Origin: Xenococcus sp. MO_188.B8
GTDB taxonomy: Bacteria; Cyanobacteriota; Cyanobacteriia; Cyanobacteriales; Xenococcaceae
Reading direction: 5' to 3'
Length of the DNA stretch: 32,574 nucleotides
NCBI GenBank assembly: GCA_030065615.1
Contig: JASJDR010000085.1
Location: 1-32,574 of the forward strand
Of this stretch, positions 24,246 to 32,549 are shown in pieces. The translations under genes were made by a program, and so were the position numbers. The notes below the pieces were generated by a model that saw only the letters and a list, made by a program, of their open reading frames with translations, did not search any database and was not told the DNA's origin. How positions within the stretch are numbered: position 1 is the first letter of the stretch; every line of letters begins with the position of its first letter.

Positions 24246-24521
24246 ATGAAAAAAGTCATCACTTTTTCTCTTGCTTCTTTAGCTATTCTTGCTCCTAAGA
24301 TTGTGTTATCTCAAACAAATTCTGCATATACAATGCCAGATGCCAGTTTCAGGCAATTTGTCTGTTCCTACTTAGAAGGTGAATCGAATAGAAGAACAGC
24401 TGTATCAAAGATTAAATCTCAAATTGCTTCAATAATGAGTGAAGAACAAGAAGAAATCCTAGGTGATATTAAGAGAAGTAATAAGGAAGCAATTAAATTT
24501 TGCCCTGGACTTGAAAAATAA
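24246..24521 (+). CDS. Small secreted hypothetical protein
   Basis: 91 residues from the ATG at 24246, chosen over a TTG 45 bases upstream because it begins a clean signal peptide (MKKVITFSLASLAILAPKIV, cleavage after LSQ). The mature 70 residues are mostly helical, with two cysteines (FVCSYLEG and IKFCPGLEK) that may form a disulfide. No family recognised. It stands between the fibro-slime gene and the large DUF4114 gene, all on the plus strand, so it may belong to the same secreted set. A TATTGTAGT motif is 84 bases upstream of its start. Confidence 0.6.
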   Translation: MKKVITFSLASLAILAPKIVLSQTNSAYTMPDASFRQFVCSYLEGESNRRTAVSKIKSQIASIMSEEQEEILGDIKRSNKEAIKFCPGLEK

Positions 24522-24675
24522 AGATACAATTTTTGATTTGATTTGAGTTTTTTAGCTAGACAATTGGGTAAACTTTACTTAAACCAACTTATATCAAGTA
24601 AGCTTCGTCACTATCTATTAAGCAGGTAATTCTATTAGTAATTTTTAATTCTAAAGCACACATATCTTGAGAAAA

Positions 24676-26910
24676 ATGAAAAACAAAATATTCAATAAAA
24701 TAATTGCAACTACAGCATTTGCAAGTCTTGTGACTACTGCTATTCCTCAAGTAGCTCTTAGTGAATCAGACTTTGTTAGAGTTTGCAAACAAGATAACAG
24801 TAATGATTCTAAAGCTTGGATTTATTATGAAGATAATGGTGAATTGAAACGAGTTGAAGGGGAGCCAAAAGGCAATGGCAAAATCAAAAAATGGAAAGCC
24901 CAGACTCTTTTAGAAGATGCTGGTTTAAGCGAGTCTGAAGCTGATGATATTCTAAAAAGTAAAGTTAATAATAAAAAAATAACAGAAATTAAAATAAAAA
25001 ATATGGATTTATGTAGTGACGAAAGCACTACTGTCATCAATAATAGTCCAGGAAATAGCGGTAATGCTCCAGGACAAAATAAGGCTTGTAAAAATAATAA
25101 CGGTATTGGCAATAACTACGATATTGAATATGTCATTGATGATGAAACCTATACCGTAAGAATTGACCCTGGTAACTCAGGTCAAATGAAAAAATTTGAA
25201 GATGATCTGGCAGATCAAGGCTATACCGACACCCAAATTGCTAGTGCAGTTGACCAAATTTGGGATGCTGAAATGAAAATCAACAGCGGGAATGGCTCTT
25301 CTGACTGTCCTTCTAGTGTAAATGGAAATGATGACTATACGATTTTAGGAGATCAATATAGCAGTAAGAGTGATTTTCCTTTCTACAGGGGAAATAATAA
25401 TCCTACAGATTTTCATAGTGTAGTCAATGGCAGTGATGTGGGAGTCGACGCTTTCCAAGAATTCTCCCGTACAGAATCTAGTGCTATCGATTTAAGTGAA
25501 CTTCAAGCTAGAAAGTTGGATACTAGCAATCTGGAGTTAACTTATGATGCTGAAGTAATAGTTTATTTTATAAATGAAGGAGCTGGATTTCGTAACCAAT
25601 TAAGGTTTGAATCGACAGGAACAACTGAGGAATCAGGAATGATTTTTTATGATGTTTCTTGTCACGGTACAGACCCTGATTGTGGCTATCCAGGAGGTGG
25701 TCCTTCTAATGTAGAAGATGCTTTAGAACTAGGTGACTATGTTAACTTAGGAAATCTTGCAGCTGGCACTAGCCTCGACTTTCAAGTTTTGGCTGATGGT
25801 TATAATAACTCTAATGCTCCAGTTTGGTATACAGACTCCACGAGAAATGTCGATGGTATACAACATTTAATCGCCTATGCCTATGAAGGTTATCTTGTTT
25901 TAGCTTACGAAGATCTCTGGGGTGGTGGAGATAATGATTATAATGATGTTGTTTTTGCTGTGTATATTGGAGAAAATAACTTAAATGCGATCCCCACTGA
26001 AGGAGGAAGCAGTAGTGGTAGTAGTGAAGATTTAGGCGAAATCGATACCGACTATGATGGGATTCCTGACAGCATAGAAATTGGTGCTGATTCTAGTAAT
26101 CCTACTAACAGCGATCAAGGTCTTAAAGAAAATGGTAGTCCTCACCCCAACCCAAACTGGGAAGATCATAACCCTGACTATCAAGATGATGATAGCGATA
26201 ATAACGGAATTTCCGATGCCTTAGAAGCAGGCATTGATCCGACTAACCCTGTTGACAGTGATGGTGATGGAACTTATGATTTCCAAGATCCTGATGATGA
26301 TAACAACGGTATTCTTGATGTCTATGAGATCGGCGACGATTCTGACAGTAATTCGGGATATGACCTAGATGGTGATGGTGCTGATGATATTTACCCGAAT
26401 GATTTTGATAATGATGGTATTCCTGATTATCTAGATAATGATGATGATGATGATGGTATTCTTGACGGCGTAGAAATTGCAGGCAATCCTGATAATCCAG
26501 CTGATACAGATGGGGATGGAGCTGATAACTACCAGGATACAGATAGTGATGGAGACACTATTCCCGATAGCGTTGAGGGAATGGATGATGCAGATGGGGA
26601 TGGAGCTGCTAACTACCTAGATACAGATAGTGATGGAGACACTATTCTTGACAGTGATGAAGTAGGAAGTGACCCCAACAATCCCCAAAATACCGATCAA
26701 GAAGCTTTCGAAAACTCATATGCACCAGTTGATGGAGATGATATTCCTGACTTCTTAGATTCTGATAGTGATAATGATGGTATTCCTGACAGTGTGGAAG
26801 CTGGAGACGACGATCCTAATACTCCTCCTGCTAACAATAACACTAGTGATGACAGACAAAGTAATCCTTATAGTTATTTTGACTACACTGCATTTCCCCT
26901 GATTGATTAG
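24676..26910 (+). CDS. Large secreted DUF4114 protein with calcium-binding acidic repeats
   Basis: 744 residues from the ATG at 24676; the TTG nine bases earlier is less likely because GAGAAA sits where a ribosome binding site would be. Signal peptide 1-29 (ends PQVALSES). Residues 30-215 hold two similar modules of about 45-80 residues. A DUF4114 domain follows (about 280-440), with its signature AYEDLWGGGDNDYNDVVFAV. From about 450 to 735 run thrombospondin type-3-like acidic repeats (DSDGDTIPDSVEG, DNDGIPDYLDNDDDDDGILD) expected to bind many calcium ions. No sorting tail is visible. Probable matrix or surface protein. An 84-bp tandem duplication lies inside the repeats. A strong terminator follows. 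Confidence 0.85.
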   Translation: MKNKIFNKIIATTAFASLVTTAIPQVALSESDFVRVCKQDNSNDSKAWIYYEDNGELKRVEGEPKGNGKIKKWKAQTLLEDAGLSESEADDILKSKVNNKKITEIKIKNMDLCSDESTTVINNSPGNSGNAPGQNKACKNNNGIGNNYDIEYVIDDETYTVRIDPGNSGQMKKFEDDLADQGYTDTQIASAVDQIWDAEMKINSGNGSSDCPSSVNGNDDYTILGDQYSSKSDFPFYRGNNNPTDFHSVVNGSDVGVDAFQEFSRTESSAIDLSELQARKLDTSNLELTYDAEVIVYFINEGAGFRNQLRFESTGTTEESGMIFYDVSCHGTDPDCGYPGGGPSNVEDALELGDYVNLGNLAAGTSLDFQVLADGYNNSNAPVWYTDSTRNVDGIQHLIAYAYEGYLVLAYEDLWGGGDNDYNDVVFAVYIGENNLNAIPTEGGSSSGSSEDLGEIDTDYDGIPDSIEIGADSSNPTNSDQGLKENGSPHPNPNWEDHNPDYQDDDSDNNGISDALEAGIDPTNPVDSDGDGTYDFQDPDDDNNGILDVYEIGDDSDSNSGYDLDGDGADDIYPNDFDNDGIPDYLDNDDDDDGILDGVEIAGNPDNPADTDGDGADNYQDTDSDGDTIPDSVEGMDDADGDGAANYLDTDSDGDTILDSDEVGSDPNNPQNTDQEAFENSYAPVDGDDIPDFLDSDSDNDGIPDSVEAGDDDPNTPPANNNTSDDRQSNPYSYFDYTAFPLID
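26509..26676 (+). repeat. 84-bp tandem duplication in the calcium-repeat region
   Basis: Two adjacent 84-base units, starting at 26509 and 26593, both open GATGGGGATGGAGCTG and share GATACAGATAGTGATGGAGA. Each encodes 28 residues of the acidic repeat, including DTDSDGDTI. The high base identity shows a recent duplication within an older repeat array. Confidence 0.75.
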
Positions 26911-26939
26911 TTTTTATTACTTGATATTTTAGTAAAATA

Positions 26940-26976
26940 AAGCGATCACTTTTTCTCAAAGGTGATCGCTTTTCTT
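26940..26976. terminator. Strong hairpin terminator after the DUF4114 gene
   Basis: AAGCGATCAC (26940-26949) pairs with GTGATCGCTT (26962-26971) across a short loop, followed by TTCTT. The stem carries a GCGATC core related to HIP1. It lies 30 bases after the stop codon, and could also serve the convergent minus-strand DUF2470 gene. Confidence 0.8.
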
Positions 26977-27045
26977 ATGAGAATAAATAACTATCAGAGA
27001 GACAAATGTTTATCGCCATTTTCTCAAATAATAAATAATTATTAA

Positions 27046-27324
27046 TTATTTAGCTCTAGCTTGTTTGACCATTGCAATTAAAGTTTGATGAGCATCTTCG
27101 GAATCTTTGAGAGTATGATTAAACTCAATTCGTACTGGGACTGTTTTACCTTTGATCTTCGCTGTTAGGTTCATTCCTTGAGGATCGATAGAATCCATGG
27201 TTGCGGTTTCGGCTTCAGGAGAATTCCCAAAGACTTTGGCGTATAAAACTATTGCTTCAGCATGATCTTCATTCATATGTTTACAAATGCGATCGCTGAT
27301 TGCTGGAGTAATTACATCGGACAT
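27046..27324 (-). CDS. DUF2470 domain protein
   Basis: 92 residues, one DUF2470 domain: ISDRICKHMNEDHAEAIVLY at the start with the HMNEDHAEAI signature, then MDSIDPQGMNLTAKIKGKTV and VPVRIEFNHTLKDSEDAHQT. The same domain forms the C-terminal half of heme-degrading HugZ-type proteins, but the flavin-binding N-terminal part is absent here, so only a heme or tetrapyrrole link can be suggested. It is the second gene after cobK, nine bases away on the same strand, which supports a tetrapyrrole association (inference). Confidence 0.85.
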   Translation of the reverse strand: MSDVITPAISDRICKHMNEDHAEAIVLYAKVFGNSPEAETATMDSIDPQGMNLTAKIKGKTVPVRIEFNHTLKDSEDAHQTLIAMVKQARAK

Positions 27325-27333
27325 AATTTTTTC

Positions 27334-28101
27334 CTAAGTTAACTTATTGGGATAGCATTTCAGACAAAATGCCATAATTTTCTTTATACAGGAAGTTTGT
27401 TGTGGATAAAATATTTTTGGTCTGGCAATAGTGATTAGAGTAATTCCTAAGCTGTTTGCTACCTGACGTTTAATATCTTCTCCTCCTGGCTTTCCTGAAG
27501 CTTTGGTGACTACTAGAGAAATCCTCCATTGTCGCCATAGGACTGTCTCGAATTCGACAGTGAAGGGAGGACGAATTGCGATTATGCGATCGCTTGTAAA
27601 GCCTGAATCTGAGGCAATTTGTAAAGAATCCACCTTCGGTAGTACTCTGGCAAATAGAGTAGCGCGATTTTGCCAAGTTTTAAACTGGGGTAAAACTTTA
27701 CAGCCAACGGTTAGCAATACTCGGTGTCTCTGTAAGTAATCTCCGTTTAATAAAGTCTCAAAACTATCTAATGCTAGATGATGATCTGATAACTGACAAA
27801 GATTCCTTTCGTAACGAAGATAGGGAATATTCTTGAGCTGAGCAGTTGCGATCGCATTTTGAGATACTTCCGTGGCAAAAGGGTGGGAAGCATCGACAAT
27901 GGCAATAATCTTTTCTTGGAGACAAAATTGTGCCATTTGCTCTCTAGAAAAACAGCCTACTTTTACAGAAAAGTTGGATGGATAGAGATTTTTGGCTGAG
28001 TTAGTAGTTACCGTAACTATACTAGAGATTTGAGTATCTGCGATCGCTTGAGCAAGATCTGCACTATCTTTTGTTCCCCCAATTAACCAGATTTGACTCA
28101 T
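27334..28101 (-). CDS. cobK: Precorrin-6A reductase CobK
   Basis: NAD(P)H-dependent reductase acting on (cobalt-)precorrin-6A in cobalamin ring synthesis. 255 residues from the ATG at 28101, preferred over one 45 bases upstream because it begins MSQIWLIGGTKDSADLAQAI, where the nucleotide-binding start of the family lies. Other blocks are IVTVTTNSAKNLYP, AIVDASHPFATEVSQNAIAT, PYLRYERNLCQL and a C-terminal VTKASGKPGGEDIKRQVANS. Length is typical. It is followed nine bases later by DUF2470. No other cob/cbi genes are near, as is usual in cyanobacteria, where these genes are scattered. Confidence 0.9.
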   Translation of the reverse strand: MSQIWLIGGTKDSADLAQAIADTQISSIVTVTTNSAKNLYPSNFSVKVGCFSREQMAQFCLQEKIIAIVDASHPFATEVSQNAIATAQLKNIPYLRYERNLCQLSDHHLALDSFETLLNGDYLQRHRVLLTVGCKVLPQFKTWQNRATLFARVLPKVDSLQIASDSGFTSDRIIAIRPPFTVEFETVLWRQWRISLVVTKASGKPGGEDIKRQVANSLGITLITIARPKIFYPQQTSCIKKIMAFCLKCYPNKLT

Positions 28102-28206
28102 TATTTTCCCTGGCTTAGTTTTAGTTCTCTCCAGCTCTCCTTTCAAGTTAGGAGTAATCTACAAGTAATTATTCGATATAGTAATGTAGTTAAAAATAGC
28201 CAGTAG

Positions 28207-29307
28207 CTATTTTCCTGAACGATAAAAAGGCTTTTTAACTACGGTAGCAGGATAATTTTTACCGCGAATTTCTACTTCTAATTCTTGTCCCACTTTACTT
28301 AAAGACTTAGGAACATAAGCAAGAGCGATCGCTTTCCCTAAAGTAGGAGCTAATGTGCCACTTGTAACAACTCCTACCTTCTCTTGTTCAAAGATTACTG
28401 GATAATCATGACGAGCAATGTGTTTCCCTTTCATGGACAATCCCACTAAACGACGCTTAACACCTGTTGCTTTTTGTTTTTCTAAAACTGATCGTCCTAC
28501 AAAATCGCCTTTACTATCAAGATGTACTAACCAACTCAATCCCGCTTCTAGAGGAGTTGTTTTTTCATTAATATCTTGTCCATAAAGACACATTGCAGCT
28601 TCTAATCGCAGAGTATCGCGCGCGCCCAAACCACAGGGAGTAACCCCCTTAGCTAATAGTGAGCGCCATAACTCTTTACCGGCTTCGGGTTCAATCATTA
28701 CTTCAAAACCATCTTCCCCAGTGTAGCCAGTCCGCGCTACAAAAGCAGTGGTTCCTGCGATTTCAACTTCCTGATGTCCAAATTTTTTAATCGCAGTTAG
28801 ATCTTCTGAAACCAGAGATTGTAAAACTTTAGTTGTTTCTTGGCCTTGAATCGCGAGCAAAATGCGATCGCCAGATAAATCCTGTAAAGTAGTACTCTTT
28901 AGATGCGCCAAAATCCAATTTTTATCCTTATCCTTAGTTCCCGCATTCACAATCAGTATTCCCTTTTGTTCGCCTGTCTCCGTTTCCCCCTGATGGTAAA
29001 AGATAATATCGTCGATAATCCCGCCTTCTTCATTAAGTAAGACTGTATATTGAGCCTCCCCATTACTCAATCTCGACAAATCAGAAGGAACTAAAGCTTG
29101 CAGTTCAGCAATTAAATCTTTGCCCACTAGAGCAAATTTACCCATGTGGGAAATATCAAACATTCCTACGGTAGAACGCACTGCTTGATGTTCTTTTTTT
29201 AAGCCAATAAATTGCACTGGCATTTCCCAACCAGAAAAAGGAACAAAGCGAGCTTTTTGCTCTTTAAGTACATCGTATAGAGGAGTTCGTAGTAGGTTGC
29301 TAGACAT
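28207..29307 (-). CDS. gcvT: Glycine cleavage system T-protein (aminomethyltransferase)
   Basis: Transfers the aminomethyl group from lipoylated H-protein to tetrahydrofolate, releasing ammonia, in the glycine cleavage pathway important for photorespiration. 366 residues, normal length. Motifs are RTPLYDVLKEQKARFVPFSG, VGMFDISHMGKFALVG, VARTGYTGEDGFEVMIEPEA, GLGARDTLRLEAAMCLYGQD and VTSGTLAPTLGKAIALAYVP; the R-DTLRLEA aspartate region contacts folate. It is transcribed toward cobK, with 105 bases between them. The hairpin at 29490-29523 separates it from the SnoaL-like gene upstream. gcvH and gcvP are not in the window. Confidence 0.94.
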   Translation of the reverse strand: MSSNLLRTPLYDVLKEQKARFVPFSGWEMPVQFIGLKKEHQAVRSTVGMFDISHMGKFALVGKDLIAELQALVPSDLSRLSNGEAQYTVLLNEEGGIIDDIIFYHQGETETGEQKGILIVNAGTKDKDKNWILAHLKSTTLQDLSGDRILLAIQGQETTKVLQSLVSEDLTAIKKFGHQEVEIAGTTAFVARTGYTGEDGFEVMIEPEAGKELWRSLLAKGVTPCGLGARDTLRLEAAMCLYGQDINEKTTPLEAGLSWLVHLDSKGDFVGRSVLEKQKATGVKRRLVGLSMKGKHIARHDYPVIFEQEKVGVVTSGTLAPTLGKAIALAYVPKSLSKVGQELEVEIRGKNYPATVVKKPFYRSGK

Positions 29308-29489
29308 GAAATCTGCTTGAACAAAGAATAATTGAATAAATCACATTGTAACTAATTATAAGAATCGAGGAACAAATAATAATTCCCTAGTCCAAAAATA
29401 CTTTTGCTGTAATATTTGTCACTTTCCGAGCTACTGAATAGGTAACAGCCCAGGTATTTTCTTAATCTCTGCATTAATTTCTTATAGAA

Positions 29490-29523
29490 AATGCGATCGC
29501 AATTAAGTAACAGCGATCGCATT
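29490..29523. terminator. Bidirectional hairpin built from two HIP1 octamers
   Basis: AATGCGATCGC (29490-29500) pairs perfectly with GCGATCGCATT (29513-29523) around a 12-base loop. On the minus strand the stem is followed by TTCT. It lies 53 bases beyond the stop of the SnoaL-like gene and ahead of gcvT, so it likely ends that transcript. Confidence 0.7.
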
Positions 29524-29575
29524 CTAACAAGGCGACCATACTCTTAAAGTTTAATCACCTGTATTAAGATTAGAG

Positions 29576-29968
29576 TTAGGTAGGCATACTACTGTTAAAG
29601 ATGTCACGATATAGTTTCCACTGTCCGTTTCTTTGCTTCCAGATGACGATGTACTTACCTTTGTCTAATTCCTGACCCTCGTCATCGTATAGGGTATAGT
29701 TCGATACCTCGATAGCGGTATCACCATGATCCTCTACGTCGATGATCTCTAGCTTGATCTCTTTGACTCCCATATCAAAGATTGATTGCCAGAGCGCTTG
29801 GATTGATTCCCTGCCTGTTAAGAAGTCACTGTTGGGGGCTAATACCTGTCCGTCCTCTGTATAAAGGTCCGCCAGACCGGCAGCATCGATTCTCTTGAAA
29901 ACGGTCATGAAATTTTCGTTGGCTGCCATAATCGCATCGCTAACCTTAGTTAAACCTGACAGTGTCAT
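29576..29968 (-). CDS. SnoaL / DUF4440-like small protein
   Basis: 130 residues from the ATG at 29968, chosen because AAGGAGAG lies just upstream, the clearest ribosome binding site in the window; an earlier ATG at 30034 has none. The fold is of the NTF2/SnoaL type: AANENFMTVFKRIDAAGLAD, LYTEDGQVLAPNSDFLTGRE, GDTAIEVSNYTLYDDEGQEL and KGKYIVIWKQRNGQWKLYRD, close to the SgcJ/EcaC-like group of DUF4440 proteins. Such proteins bind small molecules; some are isomerases or hydrolases, but no catalytic set is clear. Codons ending in C (TAC, ATC, GTC) are more common than in neighbours, which suggests strong expression or transfer. Confidence 0.82.
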   Translation of the reverse strand: MTLSGLTKVSDAIMAANENFMTVFKRIDAAGLADLYTEDGQVLAPNSDFLTGRESIQALWQSIFDMGVKEIKLEIIDVEDHGDTAIEVSNYTLYDDEGQELDKGKYIVIWKQRNGQWKLYRDIFNSSMPT

Positions 29969-30392
29969 GATTATTTCTCTCCTTGATTTAAGTTGGTTGG
30001 ATTGTAGACTGTGAGATAAATGGTATGATATCAAGCCAGTTTGGGAATTTGTTCGGTGATCTCGAGAAATTCCTGAATATCATACTGAGTGAGCATTATA
30101 ACAAGACTTTTTAAAAATTTAATCTATAGAAAAGCTGTTAAAACATCAGAATAATGTCACTGTTTAATTATTCAATCTCTCTCGCAGTCGCATCCTTCTC
30201 CATCTCAACCTCACTAATCTTCTCTAACAACTGTTTTTTTAATAACTCATGTCTGCTTAGGGCAACTTCGTAAAATGCGATATGGAATTTAGTATGAGAT
30301 CGGTTTTCTATGAGTCCACACTGCTTTTATAAAATTTGCATACTCCCTTTTTCCTTTCTTCAGTGCATGTTTATCAACAGTTCACTGTGTTA
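29969..30392. other. Gap with an unassigned open-frame fragment
   Basis: About 420 bases without an intact gene. On the minus strand a frame from about 30330 to 30168 encodes HIAFYEVALSRHELLKKQLL, then EKISEVEMEKDATAREIE and a stop, a coiled-coil-like tail with no start codon other than weak ones. It may be a 3-prime remnant of a lost gene. The rest is AT-rich. Confidence 0.45.
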
Positions 30393-32279
30393 TTATCCTG
30401 CATCAATTTTTACTCCTTCGGATATTCTTAATTTGGTTCCCATAGTTGCTTGCACTTTCTCTAACAAAGATTCGACATCAGTCTGTAAACGCCGAAACTT
30501 GGCCTTCTGCCAAGGATCTTTACTCCACTCTTCCACCAAGTTCAAACTGCCATTGAGAAATGCAGTCCGACAGGCATAACGCTGAATCTTGCCACTAGCG
30601 GTTTTGGGAATACTGCTAGTCTTTATCAATACAATCGCGTAAACCTGTAATGAATGCTGGGCAGTCATCGCCTGGATGATATTCCCTACTACCTCATTTA
30701 CATTCAGTTTCCACAGATAACTTCGCTCTACCTCTTGAACAATTACAAGTCGTTCTAAGCCTTGAGACTCCACCGTAAACGCCGCCCCACAATAAGGTCT
30801 TAGTGCGGGATGGCTCTTTTGAACTGTCAGTTCGATGTCTTGAGGATAATGTTTTTGCCCCTTGATGATAATCAAATCCTTGATGCGCCCAGTGATAAAT
30901 AACTCGCCATCAAGTAAAAATCCCAAGTCCCCTGTACGAAGAAATGGCCCCTCTTGACTATCTTGTAGATAAGCTTGAAAGGCTTCATCTGTTGCTGAGG
31001 GGAGATTCCAATATCCAGAAGCAATACTCTCACCAGATAACCAAATTTCTCCGACTTGTCCTTTTTTACTACGAGTTAAGGATTCTGGGTCAACAATAAT
31101 TACTTTTTGATTCAATCTATAAGGACGACCACATCCCACTAATTCCTGACTTCCTTGCCAGGAAATTTCACTCTTTACTATCGAATTTTGCTTGAGCCCT
31201 GACTGCTTCACCCCCCGAATCACTGGCTTTAGGTTCTTCACTCCTCCAGCAGCCAGCAGGGTAGTTTCCGCCATGCCATAGCAGGGATAAAAAGTAGTAT
31301 AGTTAAAACCACACTGAGCAAATTTGTTACTAAATTGCTTTAGAGTTTCTGCCTGTATTGGTTCTGCTCCATTGAAAGCCAAATCCCAACTCCTCAAGTC
31401 AAGATTAGCTAATTGTTCTGGTTGAATTTTTTTGACACATAAGTCGTAAGCAAAATTGGGTCCACCACTAGTAGTCGCTCTATATTTAGAAATCGCTTTG
31501 AACCAACGAATCGGCTTCTGAAGAAATGCTACCGGAGGCATCAGAATACTAGGAAATCCTACATAAATAGGCTGCAAAACATGACAAATCAATCCCATAT
31601 AATGGGACAATGGCAACCAACCAACACCAATACTCTGCGCACTATGACCAAAAGCCTGATGAATCAACTGCTGGTTGTAGATGATATTTCCATGAGTAAC
31701 CATTACCCCTTTGGGTGTTCCTGTGGAACCAGAAGTATATTGCAAAAATGCCAAACTCGACCGTGTCACTGATCGAGGTGCAAACTCTTTAGTATGAGCC
31801 TCAATAGTATCTGTAGCTACCCACTTCAACTCGGCTAATAACTCTGGTTCAATATCCCACCTAGGATCAATGTCAGCCAATATTGATCTAGTCGTCAGTG
31901 CTAGCTTCGCTTGGTTATCATTGGCGATAGAAAGAAAACGAGACAACTTATGATTGCGTCTGGGAGGATCAACAGGAACCGCCACTACCCCAGCATACAA
32001 ACAGCCAAAGAAAGCTGTAATAAAATCCAATCCAGAAGGATAAAGTAGTAAAGCCCGTTCTCCTTGCCATGATTGGAGCTGGGATGCGATCGCTCTTGCT
32101 TTTCTATCTAATTCTCCGTAGGTAAGACTCCCTGATTCTGTTTCTCCGTCTTGGAGAAAGATATAGGCTTTTTTCTCGGGCTGATATTTTGCTCTGTAGT
32201 TCAGCAGGTCTACTAAAGTGGAAAATTGTTCCAGCTTGTCGGTCGAATCATCTAAAAAATTACTCTTCAAATATGACAT
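30393..32279 (-). CDS. Fatty acyl-AMP ligase (FAAL)
   Basis: Activates a fatty acid as acyl-adenylate and passes it to an acyl carrier protein, not to CoA. 628 residues. The ANL-superfamily core is complete: YTSGSTGTPKG at 181-191, then WLPLSHYMGLICHVLQPIYV, FNGAEPIQAET, the YPCYGMAETTLLAAGG motif, LRTGDLGFLLDGELFITGRI, and the final PKTASGKIQRYACR with the catalytic lysine. The FAAL-type start (TLVDLLNYRAKYQPEKKAYI) and the motif FGCLYAGVVAVPVDPPRR favour FAAL over acyl-CoA ligase. FAALs usually open polyketide, lipopeptide or hydrocarbon pathways; no carrier protein or synthase lies within the window, so the product is unknown. Partners could lie beyond the right edge. Confidence 0.9.
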   Translation of the reverse strand: MSYLKSNFLDDSTDKLEQFSTLVDLLNYRAKYQPEKKAYIFLQDGETESGSLTYGELDRKARAIASQLQSWQGERALLLYPSGLDFITAFFGCLYAGVVAVPVDPPRRNHKLSRFLSIANDNQAKLALTTRSILADIDPRWDIEPELLAELKWVATDTIEAHTKEFAPRSVTRSSLAFLQYTSGSTGTPKGVMVTHGNIIYNQQLIHQAFGHSAQSIGVGWLPLSHYMGLICHVLQPIYVGFPSILMPPVAFLQKPIRWFKAISKYRATTSGGPNFAYDLCVKKIQPEQLANLDLRSWDLAFNGAEPIQAETLKQFSNKFAQCGFNYTTFYPCYGMAETTLLAAGGVKNLKPVIRGVKQSGLKQNSIVKSEISWQGSQELVGCGRPYRLNQKVIIVDPESLTRSKKGQVGEIWLSGESIASGYWNLPSATDEAFQAYLQDSQEGPFLRTGDLGFLLDGELFITGRIKDLIIIKGQKHYPQDIELTVQKSHPALRPYCGAAFTVESQGLERLVIVQEVERSYLWKLNVNEVVGNIIQAMTAQHSLQVYAIVLIKTSSIPKTASGKIQRYACRTAFLNGSLNLVEEWSKDPWQKAKFRRLQTDVESLLEKVQATMGTKLRISEGVKIDAG

Positions 32280-32465
32280 AAGATAACAATGTCTCCGTTA
32301 TGAAATAAATCTTAGAGAGCTTCATTCTGGGAGAATTGTCTAAGTTAGTATTCCCAATCATAACTTTTAGACATCTCAGATTTTGCTATGTCGTACTTGC
32401 ATATTTTATGCATCTCTAATGAATAAATTAGGGGAGCGACGCCAAAAAGTAGCATTGACCATTTT

Positions 32466-32500
32466 TTGAATTCAAAATTCAAAATTCAAAGTTCAAAATT
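32466..32500 (+). repeat. Heptanucleotide tandem repeat (TTCAAAA)
   Basis: After TTTTTTGAA the unit TTCAAAA is repeated four times, one copy reading TTCAAAG, ending in TTGA. It is a second heptad family, different from TAATAAG in the urt cluster. Confidence 0.8.
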
Positions 32501-32549
32501 GACGAGCGACCCTGCTGCGGTTTCCGCAGCAAAGGAACGCGCGAGTTTG
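32501..32549 (+). repeat. ACGAGCGACCC...GGAACGCGCGAGTT hairpin repeat, copy 2
   Basis: GACGAGCGACCC is followed by the stem CTGCGG-TTT-CCGCAG and then AAAGGAACGCGCGAGTT. The flanks match the inverted copy at 17258-17303, while the stem has a different sequence but the same fold position. Confidence 0.7.

Noticed and set aside
27470..27739. Open frames opposite or alternative to cobK
   Set aside because: Both overlap conserved cobK codons and lack family motifs.
31581..31772. Plus-strand frame within the FAAL gene
   Set aside because: It is antisense to the adenylate-forming core motif region and has no independent support.
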